The notes under the pieces: generated by a model | Databases searched by the model: none | Told to the model about the DNA's origin: nothing | Seen by the model: the letters and a program-made list of their open reading frames with translations, nothing else | Translations under genes and position numbers: made by a program | Assembly (NCBI GenBank): GCA_001662425.1 | Contig: BDDC01001550.1 | Coordinates: 1 to 24,198 of the forward strand | DNA length: 24,198 nt | From: Chlamydomonas sphaeroides | Taxonomy: Eukaryota > Chlorophyta > Chlorophyceae > Chlamydomonadales > Chlamydomonadaceae | Reading direction: 5' to 3' | Shown here: one piece after another, positions 8,857 through 20,800 of the stretch | Numbering within the stretch: position 1 is the stretch's first letter | Layout of the letters: every line of letters begins with the position of its first letter

Positions 8857-11800
8857 TCAGTGCCTCCGCCGTTTGCTGCCCTTGCCCTCGCCCCCCTCAC
8901 CCGCCGCAGCCTCCTGGGCTGGCGAAGCGCCCTCCTGCCCTCGCGCCTTGCCCGCGGCCCCCCGTGTCCGTGGCCCCACCGCAGCGGCCGGCGGCGCCTC
9001 CTGCTGCTCCTCGCCCGCGCCACCGCCTGCGCCCTGCGCGCTGGTGACCTCGACGTCGCCGCCCTCGGGCACAGGCGACAGCGCCGCCTCCTTCGCCGCC
9101 CGGCCGCGCTTCCTGCGGCCGCCGCAGCTAGTGCCCGGCATGTCCGCCACAGCCGAGGGCGCCGGCGCGGCGGCGGCCAGCGTGGCGCCTGCCTGCTGTG
9201 AGGCCGTCCTAGCCCTGATGCGATTGGACGTACGACACCCGGGCGGGCTGAACATGGCCGACGGCTCCACCGCCTCGGCACCCGGCTTGCCGTCGTCGCC
9301 ACCGCCGGCCGCCGCCTGCTGCCCACGCGTGGTCGCCCGCGTGCTGTCGGCCGCCTGCCTGCTGCGGGACCGGGCGCCGCGCGACGGCGTTGGAGACGCC
9401 ATCTCGCTGGCGGCCGCACCCGGGGCGCCTCGCTCTGCGGCCCCGCCAGCCTGGGCCTGCGACTGCTCGGCGTCAGCCTTGGCGTCCTCAGCCTGCTCGG
9501 CGGCGCCTTCGCCGCACGGTGCCTTCTCCTCGGCCTCGTCGGCCTCCGCCGCCTTCTTGTCGTTGCCCTTGGCCCGCTTGGCGGCAGCGCGGCCGCCGCC
9601 GCCACGCTTGCCGCCGTGGCGAGCACCCGACGTGGCGTCGGCGTCAGCCTCCTCGCCGTCCAGCGCGGCCCCGTCAGCGACAGCGTCGGCGGCCAGCGCA
9701 GCGCCCTCCGTCTGCTGCAATGTTGCCTCCTGCTCCCCGCCGCCGCCTTCCGCCTCCTGCTCGTCCTCCTGATCCTCCTTGGCGCCCTCCACGTCCTGCT
9801 CGTCCTCCTCCTCCTCATCGTCCTGCCGCTTGCGCTTGTCCTTGCGGCCGCCGCCCTTCTTGCCACGGCCCTTGGGCGCCGCCTTGGCCTTGCCCTTAGC
9901 TGCGGCCTTAGCCTTAGCCCTACCCCCAGCCTTGGGCCCCGCCGCCGCGTCGCCCTCCTCTGCCGCCGCCGCTGTGCCATCCTCAGGCGCATCGACGCAG
10001 CTGGGGTCGCTGGCCCCCTCGCCGCTGGGCAGCACAGGCGGCGCGGCCGCGTCCGTTGCGGGAGCCGACCCTGCCGCGCCCGGTCCAGCCGCCGCCAGCT
10101 CCGCGCTCACCGGCACCGGCGCCTCAGCCGCTGCCTGCGCACCGGGGGTGGCCGCGTCCTCTGCCTCCTGCGCAGTTGCGTCCGGCAGCTCGCCGCCGAC
10201 ATCGGCAGCACGCTCCTCGTTGGCGTCGGCCTCCTCCTGCTCCTCCTCATCCTCCTGCTGCTGCTTGCCCTTCTGACCGCGTGCCTGGCGCTTGGGCGCA
10301 GGCCGGCGGGGCGCCGCCGCCGTCGCTCTGCGGCTCCGGGTGGCCGGGCCCGCCCCAGCACTGCAAGCCTGCTCGTCACCTGCCGCCGCCCGCGCGCCCT
10401 CGGCCGCAGCGACGCCGACCGGCGGCCCACGCTGCGCGACCGCGTCAGCGTCCGCGGCGCAAGCGGCTTCGCAGCCGGCCGGGCTTGCCGCGGCACCGTT
10501 GGGCTGGGCCTCAGCCTCCGGCGCTGCCGCAGCGCCGGCTTGCTCAGCGCCGGGCGCAAAGCCCGGCACCGTGCCCTCCGGGACCGGCTCGACGGCAGCC
10601 GTGGCGGTGGGAACAGGGCCGCCGGCGCCAGCGCTCACCGGCCGGGCGGCGACGTCACCGATGTTGCGAGCGGGCAGTGGCTCGGCGGTTGAGCCCGCAG
10701 CCGCAGTGGCGGCGGCCGGGATACCGCGCTGCGCGCTCTGAAAGCGGCGGTTGGGGAAATCGGCGAAGCGTGTGAAAATTGGCAGCGGCGCAGACTGCGG
10801 AGGCGCCCCAGGCACCGCCGCGGCGCTGGGTGGCGGCGGGCTGGCTGCAGCCGCCGCCGTTGCATCGGGGCCGGTCGGCCCTGGGCCTCCGTGGGCCATC
10901 GTCTGGTCCTCCGCGGCACCTGCTCCAGGGCTGCTCGGCGGCGGCTCGTCGGCCGCGACGGGAGCGGCTGGGCTGCCTGCCGCGGCGCCGGCCAGCTCGT
11001 CTTCCAACTGAGGCTGCCTTCGTCGACTAAGACCCTTCTGCCGCGACGGTGGCGGCGCCGACGGCGGCGCCGCCGGGCGCTTCATGCCGGTGGTGGGCCG
11101 CGCCGGCGTCGCGCCGGGCCGCTGGCGGCCCGCCGACGTGGGCTTGGCGGAGGTGAGCGGCGCGGCGGGCTTGATGGCAGTGGCCATCCTGGAGCGGGAC
11201 TTGCGCACCAACTTGCCGGTGAGCATCTCATGTAACGTCGTTGGGCTGACACCGGTGGCCTCGAACTTGCCCACGAACATCGGCTTGGAGCCCCTGGACT
11301 TGGCGCCGGCCGCGGTCGCGGGCGTGCGCTGGGTGCCGGCGGCGCCCTCCGGCTGCGAGTCCGCAGCCCCAGGGCCCGGGCCCGGCTCATCCTCGTCGCT
11401 GGTCTCCTCGCCGGCCTCCTCACCGGCCTCCACTGCCGTCGCCGTCGCCTGCGCCTGTGTCGGGCTGCGCTGCGCTGTGCCGCCGTTGCCGGCGGCTGCG
11501 GCTGCATCCGCAATTTCCCGCAGCTTCTGCAGCCGAGGTGACACGCGGCGGCCGCCGTTGGGCGCCGGCCCGGCAGCCGCGCCGGCGGCGGGCGTCACGC
11601 CGCTGCCTGCGGCCCCCTCACCGCTGCCGTCCTGCGCCGGCTCCTGCGCTGCCTGACCAGCAGCCTCCTCCGCGCCTTCCACAGCCCCCGCAGCCTTGGC
11701 GGCACCTCCCACCAAGGGAGAGCGGTGGTCGCTGCAGAGCAGGGCGGTCGCATCGCCCAGCAGCGAGGCAAAGGCGCGGAGCTGGGGCGTGGCGCCGGCC

Positions 11801-14800
11801 GGACCCTGCCCGGACGTGCGGCCACCAGCCTGGCCGTGCGGCGCAGCCAGCAGCGGTGACGCCCGGCCAGCGCCGACGGCACAGCCAGCGCCGCCCTTGG
11901 GGCCGCACCCGAACTCTGCCACAGGCTGCTGCTGCTCCTGCTGCAGCGGAGCCGCCTCCTCGCCGGCGCCTTGTGCTGTGGGAAGGCCGTCGCCCGGCCC
12001 TGGCACCTGCTCTGGTGCGGGCGCCGCCGTCGCGCCTTTCTCGGGCTCCGCCGGTGTGACTGACTGTGCAGGCGGCGCGGCCTCCGCCATCGCGGCGTCC
12101 TCCGTCGCCGCCACTGCAACCGGGCCGCAGCCGGCCTCTGCGCTGTTGCGCTCGGCGGCCACCTCGGGCGCCGGGGCTGCCGCTGGCGCCTCGGAGGCGC
12201 TCCCCGGTCCGTCGCTTGCCGCGGCGGCATCCGCGTCCGGCTGGGCCCCAGGCTCGGTAGCGCCCGCGTCCTCCGGCGCTGCAGCGTCCGGCGAGGCAGC
12301 CGCCTCGGGTTCCTGGGCCGCAGCGTCCGTCGCGTCGGCCGCGGCCGCTCCGTCCTTCGAGGCCGCTGCGTCCTGCGAGGCCGCCGCCCCGTCCTCCAGC
12401 GTGGCAGAGGTGGGCTCCACCGTGACCCCGTCGTCCGGCGCTGCAGTGTCGGTCGCGGCAGCCGTAGCGCCCTCCGGCGCCGGCACGCCGGGCGCGGCAG
12501 CGGCCTCGCCGACCAATGGAGAAGCTGCGAGCGCGGCAACGACCTCACCGTTCGGCGCCGCGGCACCGGGCACGGAGCCAGCCTCCTTTGGCGCGGACGT
12601 GGCATGCGCGGCAGCGCGTTCCTCCGCAGCCAGGATAGCCACGGCTCCGGCCGTCTTGGCTGGCGGCAGGATGTCGTGCGTGTCAGCCGGCGCGGCGGCC
12701 GAGTCCGTCGCCCGGGCCAACCCGGGCGCCGAGCAGGGCTCCGCAGAGGCCGCCGGCGGCGGGCTGGGCTGCTCCTGGTCGCCGGAGGGCGCTGGTGTGG
12801 CGGCAGCGGCCTTGCCCTTGGGTGGCCGCTGCGAAGCAGCCTCGGGCGCTGGCGTGTTTGCAGCGGCACCGCCCCTTGCCGTTCGCCGCAAGGCAGGCTC
12901 GGGCGGCGGTGCAGAGAGATCGGCCCTGCTCCTGGTTGACCGCGGCTGGGGTGTCGGGGCGGCGGCAGTGGCTGTGGCCTGCCGCCGCGTCACGGGCCCC
13001 GTTGTGCCGGGCGCCGCGCCGGCGGCAGCCGTCCTCGTCGACCGCTTGGGGGTCGCGGCCGCGGGCGGCCGCGGCGAGGCCCTGGCCTGGCGCTTGCGCG
13101 AGCGCCCGGGCGGTGGCATGTCATGCTGGGGCTCGGCGGGTGACTGGGCCTCGGCCTTGCGCTTGCGGGTGAGCACGGTGCCGCCGGTGGCGGGCGGCGC
13201 GGCCGCCGGCGACTGCCGGCGCTGAGCCGAGGCGCCCCGCTTGGTGCTGCGTCCGCTGGTCGAGGGCGCAGCGTCGCCCGCCGGCTGCTGCGCGGCAGCG
13301 GACGCCTGGCCGCCGGAGGGCGGCTGCGGTGCTGACATCGCGACGCAGGCAGCTGACGGCTCTGCCGCAGCAGCAGGGCCGCTGGCCGCTGGGCCGGCAC
13401 CGCTGGCCATCGGCGACGCTGGGCTAGCTGCGCCGGCCTGCGTGGGCCGCAGGAGCTGCCAGCACGCCTCGTTGCAAGCGGCCGAACCGGCCATCGCCAC
13501 GGCCGCCTGCGCCGCCGCGACCGCCGCCACCTCCCTCAGCACCTCGGCCACGATGTGCGGCTCAGCCTGCGGCTCTTGAGCGGGCGGCACCGCAGTAGCA
13601 GCGGCTGGCGGCTCCGCGTCGGCGGTTGTGACAGCCACCGCTGACGGAGGCCCAACATCGTCGACGGACGCGCTTGGAGGCGCCGACCCGGCATCTCTCG
13701 CTGCCGCTGGCACCGGGACGGACTTGGCCGGCGGCGGCGCCAGCGGCAGCCGCGAGTGCGGCGCTCGCCCGGCGGCGCCTTGCTTAGCGCAGGGCGCATG
13801 CAGCGCGTGCCGCCTGCCGGCAGCGGCGGTGGCAGAGGGAATGGCCTTGGCGCGGCCGCCGCCCTGGGCTAGCCCAGAGGGCCCGCCGGTGGCTCGCGCC
13901 GCTGCCGCCGCCGCCAGCTGCTTCTGCTGGGCCTGCTGCTCCGGGGGAGGCGGCTTCCTCTTGCCAGACGGCGAGCAGGCGTCGGCCGGCGGCAACCGCA
14001 GCTGCGGCGGCGACGGGTCGGGGCTGGCGCAGCGGGGCGGCAGCTCGCGCTCGTCGGCGCTGGGCTCGCCGTCCGTGTCACTGGGGTGCTCGTCGGGCCG
14101 CTCGGCGCGAGGAGGGGCCTCGTCCGCCTCCTCGCCTCCTCCGTTTCCCTGGCCGGCGTCGGGTGCGGCGTCGGCGTCAGGGCCCAACAACGCCTGGTCG
14201 GCGTCGGTGTTCTGAGCGGCAGCGCCGGCGGCGGCGCCGCCGGCTTGCGGTGGCGCCATGCCGGCGGCAGCAGCCGCTGCGGGGGCGTCAGGTCCGGGGC
14301 CCATGCGAGCGGGGCCACCGGCCTGGGGCCGCAGCACCTGGGTGTATGGAGGGGCAGAGGGGCAGCATGCAACGGACCGTCAGTGGGGCTTGGCGAGCCA
14401 TTGCCGCAACGCCGCGTACCGGGCGCCAGATAAGGCCGGCGCATATGCCTGCGCATCGTGGCCGGGTGCGTCGCCCCCATCCCCCCCCCAGCATGACATG
14501 CGCGCTTCGCACCCGCTGCGGCGATGCACGGCTGCCTGCCCCACCTGGATGGTGGCCACCTGGCCGAAGAGGCCGTCGCCACCGGCGTTGTACATGTACA
14601 TGGGCGCTGATGGGGTTGGGCACAGGGCGAGGGCGCAGGAACGACACAAGAGGCATCAGGCAACAGCTCCCTGCAGCGCCTCCCTCCCTCCGGCCAAGGC
14701 CCGCTGACCGCAGGGGAAGCGCCAGCCAGTCCGTCCCTGCGCTGCAAAGAACGCTAGCCACAACCGCAGCTCCAGGCCCCAGCACCCGGCGATGCCTCAC

Positions 14801-17800
14801 CTGCTTCGGCGCCCTCGGGCACGCTGCCCAGCCGGCCCACGCCGCCGCCCAGGCGGCTGGCGTACTTGCCGCGCTGGTCCAGCGGCGTGGGGCCCACCTC
14901 GGCCGTGGACTGAGAGTCGTCGCAGGTGTCGGGGCTGCTGAGGGGCGGCCGCGGCCCCGCCGGCCCGCCGCGCCGCTTGCCGCTGCTGACGGGCCGCGCG
15001 CCGGAGCGGGCGCGCTTGGCGGGCGTGGCGCGAGCAGGCGCGGCCGCGGGCGCGGCGGCCGGTGCGGCAGCGGCGCCCTGTGCGGGCTTCGCGGGCCCCT
15101 CCCGCTCAAAGAGCGCGTTGAGGTTGGCGGCGGCGCCGGCGCAGCGCTGCCGCCGCATCTGGTCCTCCTTGATCTCCGCCAGGCGGGCGGGCGGCGGCGG
15201 CGCAGGCGCCGGCACCATGGGCCGGGCCAAGAGTGTTGGCCTCCTGCGCACCGGCACAGCAGCCGGCGACAACGGACACCCTTGTTGACACCCTTGTCGA
15301 CACCCTTGTTGACACCGTTTGGCATGCGGTGCAGCAGCAGGCAGCGCCGCTGCCGTCGACGCTGGTGTGCGCCCCCTGTGCAATGTCCCGCTGCCTAGGC
15401 TGCCCTTCGCGCCCATCCCAACCGCGACCCTCGCGCCCCAACTCCCCTGCCCCTGGCCACGTCCATCGGCTCACAGGTGCGAGGGCCGGTTTAGCTGCTG
15501 CGTGGCGTCCACCTCGTAGCGGCCCCCGCGCAGGCCGCCGCCGCCGCCGCCGGGTCGGGCGCCAGGCCCGGGCTTCGAGTCCGCCTCCAGATCCCGCTGT
15601 GGGGTGCGGTGGAGGGCGGTGACACGGAGGGGAGGGCCTTGGACCAACACCAGCACCCGGCACACTCGGTGGCGGGCCGTGGGGTGCGCATGTCCAGCAG
15701 GACGGCAGCCCAAGCGTGTGGCATGTAGGCTGCCCCATCTGCGCAGCCCCTGGCGTACCGTACCTGTGGCAGGGGGATGCCGCTGCGCAGGCCGCCGGCG
15801 ATCCCCGCGGCCGCAGCAGCGGCGGCCAGCGCCGCCTGCCGGCTGCCAGCGTTGTTGGAGGCCTGCCGCAGCAGCGCAGCGCCGCCCGCGCTGCCGGACG
15901 GTCCCCGCGCTAGGCCGCTGCCCGCCGCGACCAGCTGCCGGGCGCCGATGGAGCCCGAGGGAGCTCTGCGAGAGGCGCAAGCAGGGCGGTAATGCGAGCA
16001 GTAAAGTGGAACGTCCGGCTCGGTGTGGCTGTCCCCATGGCTCAGGGTTCACACGCAAGCAGAGGTCCATCCATCGTGAGCCGCGGCACACGTCGCGCTC
16101 CAAGCCCTTCCCCAGCCCTTCCCCGGCCCTCGCCGGCCCTCGCCGGCCCTCCCCGACCCTTCCCGACCCTTCCCGACCCTTCCTGGCTTCTCCCGGCCCT
16201 TTCCGGCCCTTCCGCCGCCCGTCCCGGCCCTCCCTGGGCTCCCACGCACCGCTCCGAGGCCAGCTGCGAGCCCTGGCCCGAGCCGCGGCGCTCTTCATGC
16301 TGCGCGCTGCCCGAAAGCCGCCGCGCGTCCTCCACGCCGCCCGCCTCCTCCAGGCCCGCCACCCAGTCGTCGTCAGAGTCCCTGCAGGGGGGCAGGCAAG
16401 GCCATCCGTCAGTCAGGCACACCGGCAGGCACGTGTCGGCACAGTATTTGGGGCAACGCCTGGTGGTACAGGTGCCGCAGGGGCACACGCGGCTTGTCTT
16501 TTTCGCGCCTGCCGTGCTACCAGCCAGGCGCCACGTCGCCCTCGCGACCACGCCTCCAGCGCCCGCCGTGCTGCACCCCTCCCTGCCTCACTTGTACCGG
16601 TGGAAGGCCATTTCCTGCGCGCCTTCGATGTCCTTGCCGCCGTACATGGCGGCCAGTAGCTCCAGCAGCACCGCCACCCAGGAGCCACCTGCGGGAGGAC
16701 GAGGAGGCAGACAGAGACGAGGAGCGACAAGGGAAGTGAGGGCGGGCATTTGATAAGGCGGCGAGGAGGGAGCGGCAAGGTAGGGGTGCTGGACGCCCCT
16801 CGTCCGTTTCGTCGCGCCGCTCACCCCACTCCTTGGCCAGCGGCCCCGCCACGAAGGCCGCCATGCTGGGCTGGCCCGTCACGTGGGCCGCCATGAGGGG
16901 CACGCCGTGGTCGAGCGTCTCGCGGAGCGCGTCAGCCAGCGAGCGGGGGGAGGGCTGGCGGAAGCCTGGGGGAGGGGGCGAGAGTGCGGCGGTGGGAGGG
17001 GACGTGGGGGGCGAGGGCAGGGCGACGGCAAAGGGCGGCGTACTAGGACCGCGCCGGGAAGGGCCCGGACGACGCAAGCGCAGCCCGCGCGGCAGTGCCC
17101 GGCCCCACTCACGCAGCTCCTCCATGGCGTAGATGTAGCTGAGGGGAGGGTGGCAGGGGCCACGGGATTGTAAGGCAGGCAGGCAGGCTCACAATGGACC
17201 CCGCGCAGCGCGCGGACCCAAACGGATCCAAGCGCGGGTCCTGCTTCGCGTTACTGCGCGTATCCCGGCTCCTTGCCCATCCCATCCCAGCCCGCCGCAC
17301 CGGGCGCCCATGTAGAGAAGGCCGCAGAGCGTGTTGCGCGGCTTGCGCTGCAGCCGCAGCTGGGGCTCGTGCTGCCGCAGCACCAGGAAGCCGTCGCAGC
17401 CCCAGGCCAGGCGCAGCAGGTCGTAGATCTGGGGGGCGGTAGCGGGGACCAAGGGGGAGGGGAGCCGGCGGTGAGGCGAACGTGGTGATTGCCGGCCGCA
17501 GCAGGCGGCGGCTAGGCGCGCCCGGCCCCTGTCCGCCCTGCAGGCACCGTTGAAGCTCTGCTAACACCCTATCCCATGGGTCACACAGTCCAACAACTTG
17601 ATGACTGTTTGCAATCCAGCAGATACCGCCCGTGCTGGCCGTGGAGCTGGGCCGCTCTGGTCCTCCGGGCCGACGCCGCCAAGCCATCCCCAGCCGGCCC
17701 GCACCGCCTCGCCCCACCTGCTCCAGGCCCGCCCCGAAGTCCTTGCCGTCGGGCTCGGGCTGGCCGCTGGGGTCCAGCTCGCCGCAGCCCTCCTCGCCGC

Positions 17801-20800
17801 GCGGAGGCGGGGGCGCGCCCTGCGGCAGGGGCGACCGGGCGCAGGGGCGGAGCCGTTGGGGGGTGGAGGCAGCGTCTAGCTCGTGGCCGCGTCGCGAGCA
17901 TCCGATTGCGCCTCCCACACACCTGCCAGCCGGGTACCCGCCAGCCGGCCCCGCCCCGGCCACTCGCACCGCCCGCTCACCCCGAACTGCATGGCCCGGT
18001 TGTAGGCCGCCTGCTGCCGGGCCTCCTGCGCGGCCTTGGCGGAGGCCACCGCCGTGGCCACCGTCGCCTCGTTGCACCTGGCCGCGGCCAAGGCGCGAGG
18101 AGAGAGGGGCGTGCAGCGGCGCAGTGGGCGCGCTGGATCAAGCCCTGCAGACCGGCACGCTGCAGCCCAGAAGCCCACGCCCCTACAGCTGCGGCCCGCT
18201 ATCCTCCGAAAGCGCACCGCCCCGCCCCGGTCACCCGCCGGACCCGGCCCCCTTCTCCCCATCTTCCCCAAGCCTCCCATCCTCTGCCCCGCTGCGGCCC
18301 CTACGTGAGCAGCGCCTGCACGCCCGCCACCGCGTGCTGCCGGGCCGCATCCAGCAGCAGCCGCAGCGGCGGCTCCCAGCCCGGCAGCGGCAGCTCGCTG
18401 GGCCGCATAGGCCGGGGCTTGCGCAGGTCTGCGGGGCGGGAGGCGGGGGTGGCGGGGAGGAGGGTCGTACGGTAGGGAGGCAGGCAGCGGAGCTGCCGGC
18501 CGGCTGGCGGAAGGCAGCCTGGCGGAAGCGGTCCTCAAGCCCCCGCCGTCCCGCCATGCCGCCCAGCTCCCCGCAGCTTACTGCGCTTGAGGTAGCGCGA
18601 GCGCGCGTCGCCCAGCGTCGACGTCAGCTTCCGGCGGCCGGCCGACCCGGGCTCAGCCCCGCCGGCGCTGGCCGCAGCGCCGGGGGCCTCGCTAGCGTCC
18701 GCGGCGGGCGGCAGCGAGGCAGCGGCGGCCGCCTCGGCCCCAGCGGCTTGGGCGCCGCCGTCACCGTCCATGGGGCCGGCCCCGCCCTGGGCGTGCGGCG
18801 CCGCGCCCTCGGCCGAGGAGCCAGCTGCGCCCGCCTCCTGCTGCTTCGCCGGCTGCTGCTGTTCGCCACCGGCCTGCTGCGCCCGCGGCTGCTCCGGTTG
18901 CTGCGCCTGCTGTGCCGTCCGCAGCCTCTCCTCGTCGGCCTTGATCGCCTTCTTGAGGGGGCCCTTGAGGAACGCCAGCATGGCCCTGGGGAGGGAGCCG
19001 GGGGCGGACGTGTACCCAGGCTTTAACGGCCTAGACGACAGCAGCTCGGACCCCAATTCGCAGAGGCTGCGCTGCACTGAGCTCGATCCCGCCTCGTGTA
19101 GGCTAGAAGCTCCCGTGGCCTTTCCAGTGCCGCAGCACACACACACACACACACACACACATCGTCCAGCAGTTTCCCCTGCGTCCCCAAGCCTCACTTG
19201 TCGGCGTCGCTCAGCACGGCCTCCGCGTCCACGTCGTCGTCAATCTCGCCCTCCTGCTGCATCTGCTGGTCCTCGGCGGTGGGGGCCGGCCACACCCAGC
19301 GCCTGGCCCCGGAGCCAGCGGCCGACGCGCCGCCCGCCTGCTGCCGGTGGGAGCGGGCGGGGCGGGGAGCAGGTCAGCGCGCCATTGCGGGGGCAGGGTG
19401 GGGCGGGCAGCAACTGATCAGGCCCATGAGGACAGTCGCGCTGGGTCGCACGCTGCCGCCCCACCTGCGCAGCCCGGCTGGCCTGCACGTTGGCAGCGGC
19501 GAGCGAGGCAGTGCCGGCGGCCGCAGCCGACCCGGCGGCGGCAGCAGCGGCCGCTGCGGCGGTGCTGGGCTCCAGAGAGGGCACCCGCGGCGGCGGCATG
19601 GCGGCCTGCAGGGGTGTGGCCGGGGAACGGCATGGCGCTTGCAGTGAGGCGCGATCGACACAGGGCAGCGGCGCCGCGCACGACATCAGAGATGGCTCCT
19701 TGCGCGCCCGTCCCCCCACTGGCAGGCCGCCCCTGACCGCGCACCTTGGCGGCCTGGCCCCGCGCAGCCGTTGCGGCGGCGGCCGTGGCCCTGGCCGGGA
19801 TAACCCCGCCGCCGGCGGCGCCCGCGGGCCTAGCCGGAGGCCCCCCGCCGCCGCCGGCGCCCGCGGCCCTGGCAGGGATGGCCCCACCCCCGGCGCCCGC
19901 AGGCCTCGACGGCCCGCCCGCGCCGCCGGCGCCAGCGGGCCTGGCTGGCCCGCCCGGAGCAGCCGGCGGCCTGCCCCCCTGGGGCCCGCCAGGCCCGGCA
20001 GCCGGCTTGGCCCCGCCACCCGGCTTGGGCAGCTGCCGGCCTCCAGCGGCAGCGGCCGCCAGCATGTTCTGTGTGGAGGGACGGGCGGGGGAGCGACCCG
20101 GGCCAGGGCCGCATCACTGTAGGGAACCGCGGTGCTGTGCGGGCGCTGTCGCGCAACCGCAGGACACGGCGAGCAGGGCGCGGCCAGGCCGCTGCGGCGC
20201 CGGGTTACGCCACGACACCACGGCAGCGCCAGCTGGGCGACCCGCGGGGGACCACCGCTGCCCTGCTGGCGCACCTGCTTGTTGACCAGCACGGAGCCCA
20301 TGCGGCCCGCGGGCGCGCCCAGGGGCCGGGAGGGCCCCGTGCCCGCCAGCATGCCGGCCGTCCGCACGCGCTGCATGGCGGGCTTGGGAGCGCCCCTGCC
20401 GGCCACCGGCGCGGCCTTGTCCTTGGCCTTGCCCGCCTTGTGTAGGTCGGCGGGCGGCTCTGGGGAGGGCATGGGGCAGTGCAGGGCAGGCAGAGCAGCT
20501 AGTCGGCGGGCGGCTCTGGGGGAGGGCAGGGGCGGGGTGATAGCAGCAGCAGCGGTTGCGTACCCGGCGCGATGCCCAGGGCCGGCAGCGCGAAGGTGTC
20601 GGGCCGGATGACTCCTATGTACCTGCGGCACGGAAGGGCGGCGGCAGCGCTGCGGCTGGGCACGTCTCGTGACATGTTCCATCCCCTGGGCACCGCCGGG
20701 CATCGCTGGGAGCCATCGCTCGGCCTCCGGGCATCACGCAACACTGCTCCACGCTGCCGCACGACCCGCGCTAGACCGCCAGCCGCAGCCATGGCCGCCG

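Larger units (their letters stand above)
8857..14337 (-). other. Single 5.5-kb exon encoding an 1826-residue low-complexity tail
   Basis: The frame is open for 1827 codons including the TGA at 8857-8859 and starts right after a cag acceptor at 14338. Composition is dominated by Ala, Pro, Gly and Glu. Basic clusters occur at about residues 1745-1870 (STKR, RKRK, SRKRQ, PKRSTRT, STRSR), 2854-2890 (KGKAKAAPKGRGKK, RKDKRKR) and the last residues (KGSKRRRH). Acidic runs include DEEEQEE and DDEEEEDEQD. These suggest several nuclear localisation signals and weak nucleic-acid binding. No catalytic or Cys/His-cluster domain is visible. The long plus-strand frames over this exon are antisense shadows. 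Confidence 0.8.

Noticed and set aside
8513..10692. Long plus-strand open frames (419, 358 and 239 codons) opposite the tail exon
   Set aside because: They overlap each other and the 1827-codon minus-strand frame, have no splice partners and show Arg/Ala/Pro-rich shadow composition expected of GC-rich antisense.
11595..12869. 424-codon minus-strand frame inside the tail exon
   Set aside because: It is a shifted frame of the same GC-rich repeats; its Arg/Pro/Leu-rich composition is typical of an off-frame reading.
15604..19026. Plus-strand open frames of 351, 299 and 464 codons
   Set aside because: They are antisense to exons 13-23 of the giant gene and do not respect any exon boundary.
18981..19197. 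Separate gene starting at the ATG at 18981, with another gene ending at the TGA at 19194
   Set aside because: A consensus donor and acceptor join the two in exact phase, and only about 210 bp would be left for a 3' UTR plus a promoter.
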